From CAXXXW01 sp963665555 (lineage in GTDB: Bacteria; Pseudomonadota; Alphaproteobacteria; Thalassobaculales; Thalassobaculaceae), in the NCBI GenBank assembly GCA_963665555.2, contig OY762308.1:2294001-2358000 (forward strand): a DNA stretch of 64,000 nucleotides, written 5' to 3'. The position numbers and the translations under genes are program-made. The notes under the pieces were generated by a model. It was not told where the DNA came from. It searched no databases and saw only the letters and a list, made by a program, of their open reading frames with translations. Below, piece after piece: positions 62,818 to 64,000 of the stretch (the stretch's first letter is position 1; each line of letters starts with the position of its first letter).

Positions 62818-63924
62818 TCACGCCGCGCGGGACGCCTCGGCGTGTTGGGCGAATCTCGGCATCACCTCCTGGGCGAGCATGGAGAGCGAGCGGCGGGCGA
62901 AGGCGGGGTTGTCCCATTCGTGGGCCATCGCCGTCAGCACGCCGAAGGGGCCGGTCCGGTCGCGCAGCGCGACCAGCTTGTCGAGCACCGTCGCCGGCGA
63001 GCCGAACGCCACCTGCGACTCCGCGATCTCGCTCCACGTCACATTGTCCGGGTCCGGGTGGCCGTCCGGCGCGGCGAAGCGCGCGAGGCCGCGCGCCTTC
63101 ACCGACCCCTCGAAATAGCGGAACCAGTAGGCCATCGCCCCGTCGGGATCGAGCACGTAGTCGCGCGCCTCTTCGTCCGTCGGCGCGACCACGACGCTGC
63201 GGGAGACGCGCCAGATCGAGGGGTCCGGCCGCCGGCCCGCCTTCTCGCAGCCCTCGGCGTATTTCTCCCAGTGGCTGGCGGTGTAGCGCGGCTGCAGGAA
63301 GGCGGCGCCGGAGATCGGGATCCACCCCTTCTCGCCCGCCATGAGCGCGCTGCCCGAGGACGGCGACATGATCGAGATGGCGATCGGCGGATGCGGCTTC
63401 TGGTAGGGCCGGATGAAATGGCCGACGCCGAAATCCGAGCGCCCCATGTCGAGGATGCGCACGCTCCAGCGCTCGCCGCCCCTGTCGTAGGGCGGGTCCT
63501 CGCCCCAGATCGCCAGGATGTGCTCCAGCGACTCGCGCACCATCGCGCCGCGGCCGGCCGGGTCCCCCACCTCGAACAGTTCGACGTCCGAGGACAGGCT
63601 GCCGGTGCCGATCCCCATCTGGAAGCGCCCGCGCGAGAGGTGGTCGAACAGCGCCGCCTGCCCCGCCACCTGGGCCGGATGGTGGTTCGGCAGGCAGAAC
63701 ACGCCGGTGCCGAGCTTGATGCGCTTGGTCTCGCCGAGCAGCGTGGCGAGGAAGACCAGCGGCGCCGGGATCGGCTCCACCGTGGCGCTGGCGTGCTCGC
63801 CCACCCAGCATTCCTCGAAGCCGAGCCGGTCGGCGAGGAGGATGGTCTCGCGGTCCTCCTCCAGGACCTGGGTCAGGTCCCGCGCGGGATCGTGCACGGG
63901 CTGCATGAAAAGTCCCAAGCGCAT
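62818..63924 (-). CDS. LLM-class flavin-dependent oxidoreductase (luciferase-like)
   Basis: 368 residues with the TIM-barrel bacterial luciferase fold. It starts MRLGLFMQPVHDPARDLTQV and shows GFEECWVGEHASATVEPIPA, RIKLGTGVFCLPNHHPAQVA, MGIGTGSLSSDVELF and HWEKYAEGCEKAGR. The enzyme would use FMNH2 or F420 to oxidise a small organic compound. GGAGGCCGACC before the ATG at 63924 is a good ribosome site. It is convergent with the SDR. The 63925-64000 end of the window holds its upstream region only. Confidence 0.92.
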   Translation of the reverse strand: MRLGLFMQPVHDPARDLTQVLEEDRETILLADRLGFEECWVGEHASATVEPIPAPLVFLATLLGETKRIKLGTGVFCLPNHHPAQVAGQAALFDHLSRGRFQMGIGTGSLSSDVELFEVGDPAGRGAMVRESLEHILAIWGEDPPYDRGGERWSVRILDMGRSDFGVGHFIRPYQKPHPPIAISIMSPSSGSALMAGEKGWIPISGAAFLQPRYTASHWEKYAEGCEKAGRRPDPSIWRVSRSVVVAPTDEEARDYVLDPDGAMAYWFRYFEGSVKARGLARFAAPDGHPDPDNVTWSEIAESQVAFGSPATVLDKLVALRDRTGPFGVLTAMAHEWDNPAFARRSLSMLAQEVMPRFAQHAEASRAA

Positions 63925-64000
63925 GGTCGGCCTCCTGTCGCTCCCCCGGCCCCGGCGGCCGCGTCCGGGCGAACATACCCCGCCCGGCCGGGCCGCGCCA

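Overview
The window is a GC-rich (roughly 70% or more) stretch of an alphaproteobacterial chromosome. The assignment rests on the 16S/23S rRNA genes, an initiator tRNA directly after 5S, the linked pckA, ChvG/ChvI, short HprK, PTS-EIIA and HPr block, and the hpnCDE route to squalene. The genus cannot be read with confidence; a Rhodospirillales-like or related free-living or host-associated lineage is a guess. Genes are packed tightly and many neighbours overlap by 4 bp, often as GTGA. No insertion sequence, integrase, phage gene or CRISPR array was seen.

Layout: 1-5.9 kb carries the start of a DMGDH/sarcosine-dehydrogenase-like flavoenzyme and a divergent spermidine/putrescine-type ABC importer with a PadR-like regulator. 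5.9-14 kb is mixed: an SDR, an 872-residue pure RTX repeat protein, a PQQ sugar dehydrogenase, pdxH, a glycine-zipper lipoprotein, two small proteins and argG. 14-22.7 kb holds a LolD/YbbA-YbbP type ABC pair, mtaB-ftsY, a gentisate-dioxygenase-like cupin, exonuclease III and a TauD-like dioxygenase. 22.7-33 kb is a lipid locus: hpnC, hpnD and hpnE (farnesyl diphosphate to squalene), convergent with an MMPL/RND exporter, a LolA-like periplasmic carrier, an outer-membrane protein and two tandem MpaB/Lcp-family oxygenases. A relic of the MMPL 5' end lies between the two oxygenases and records a segmental duplication. 33.3-35.4 kb has a predicted fluoroacetate dehalogenase, a DUF385 protein and a secreted protein of unknown function.

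35.5-41.4 kb is a complete rRNA operon on the minus strand, transcribed 16S, tRNA-Ala, tRNA-Ile, 23S, 5S, tRNA-fMet. The Ala-Ile order is the reverse of the usual one. 41.4-49 kb is the carbon/envelope regulatory block (aminotransferase, HPr, EIIA, HprK, ChvG, ChvI, then divergent HugZ-like and pckA). 49-53.6 kb carries a ThDP enzyme translationally coupled to a PLP-fold protein with no lysine at all, an unknown protein, and a small-protein plus SDH-protease pair. 53.6-64 kb has a class II aldolase, formyl-CoA:oxalate CoA-transferase, a periplasmic metallo-beta-lactamase-fold hydrolase, a Gld-type ABC export operon with histidine-rich segments, an NMT1/THI5-like protein without a signal peptide, an SDR and an LLM flavoenzyme.

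The best candidates for something undescribed are (i) the squalene synthesis, MpaB/Lcp oxygenase and MMPL export neighbourhood, (ii) the lysine-free PLP-fold partner of the ThDP enzyme, (iii) the 62-residue protein coupled to the SDH protease, and (iv) the histidine-rich Gld-type transporter. All functional links beyond family membership are inference.
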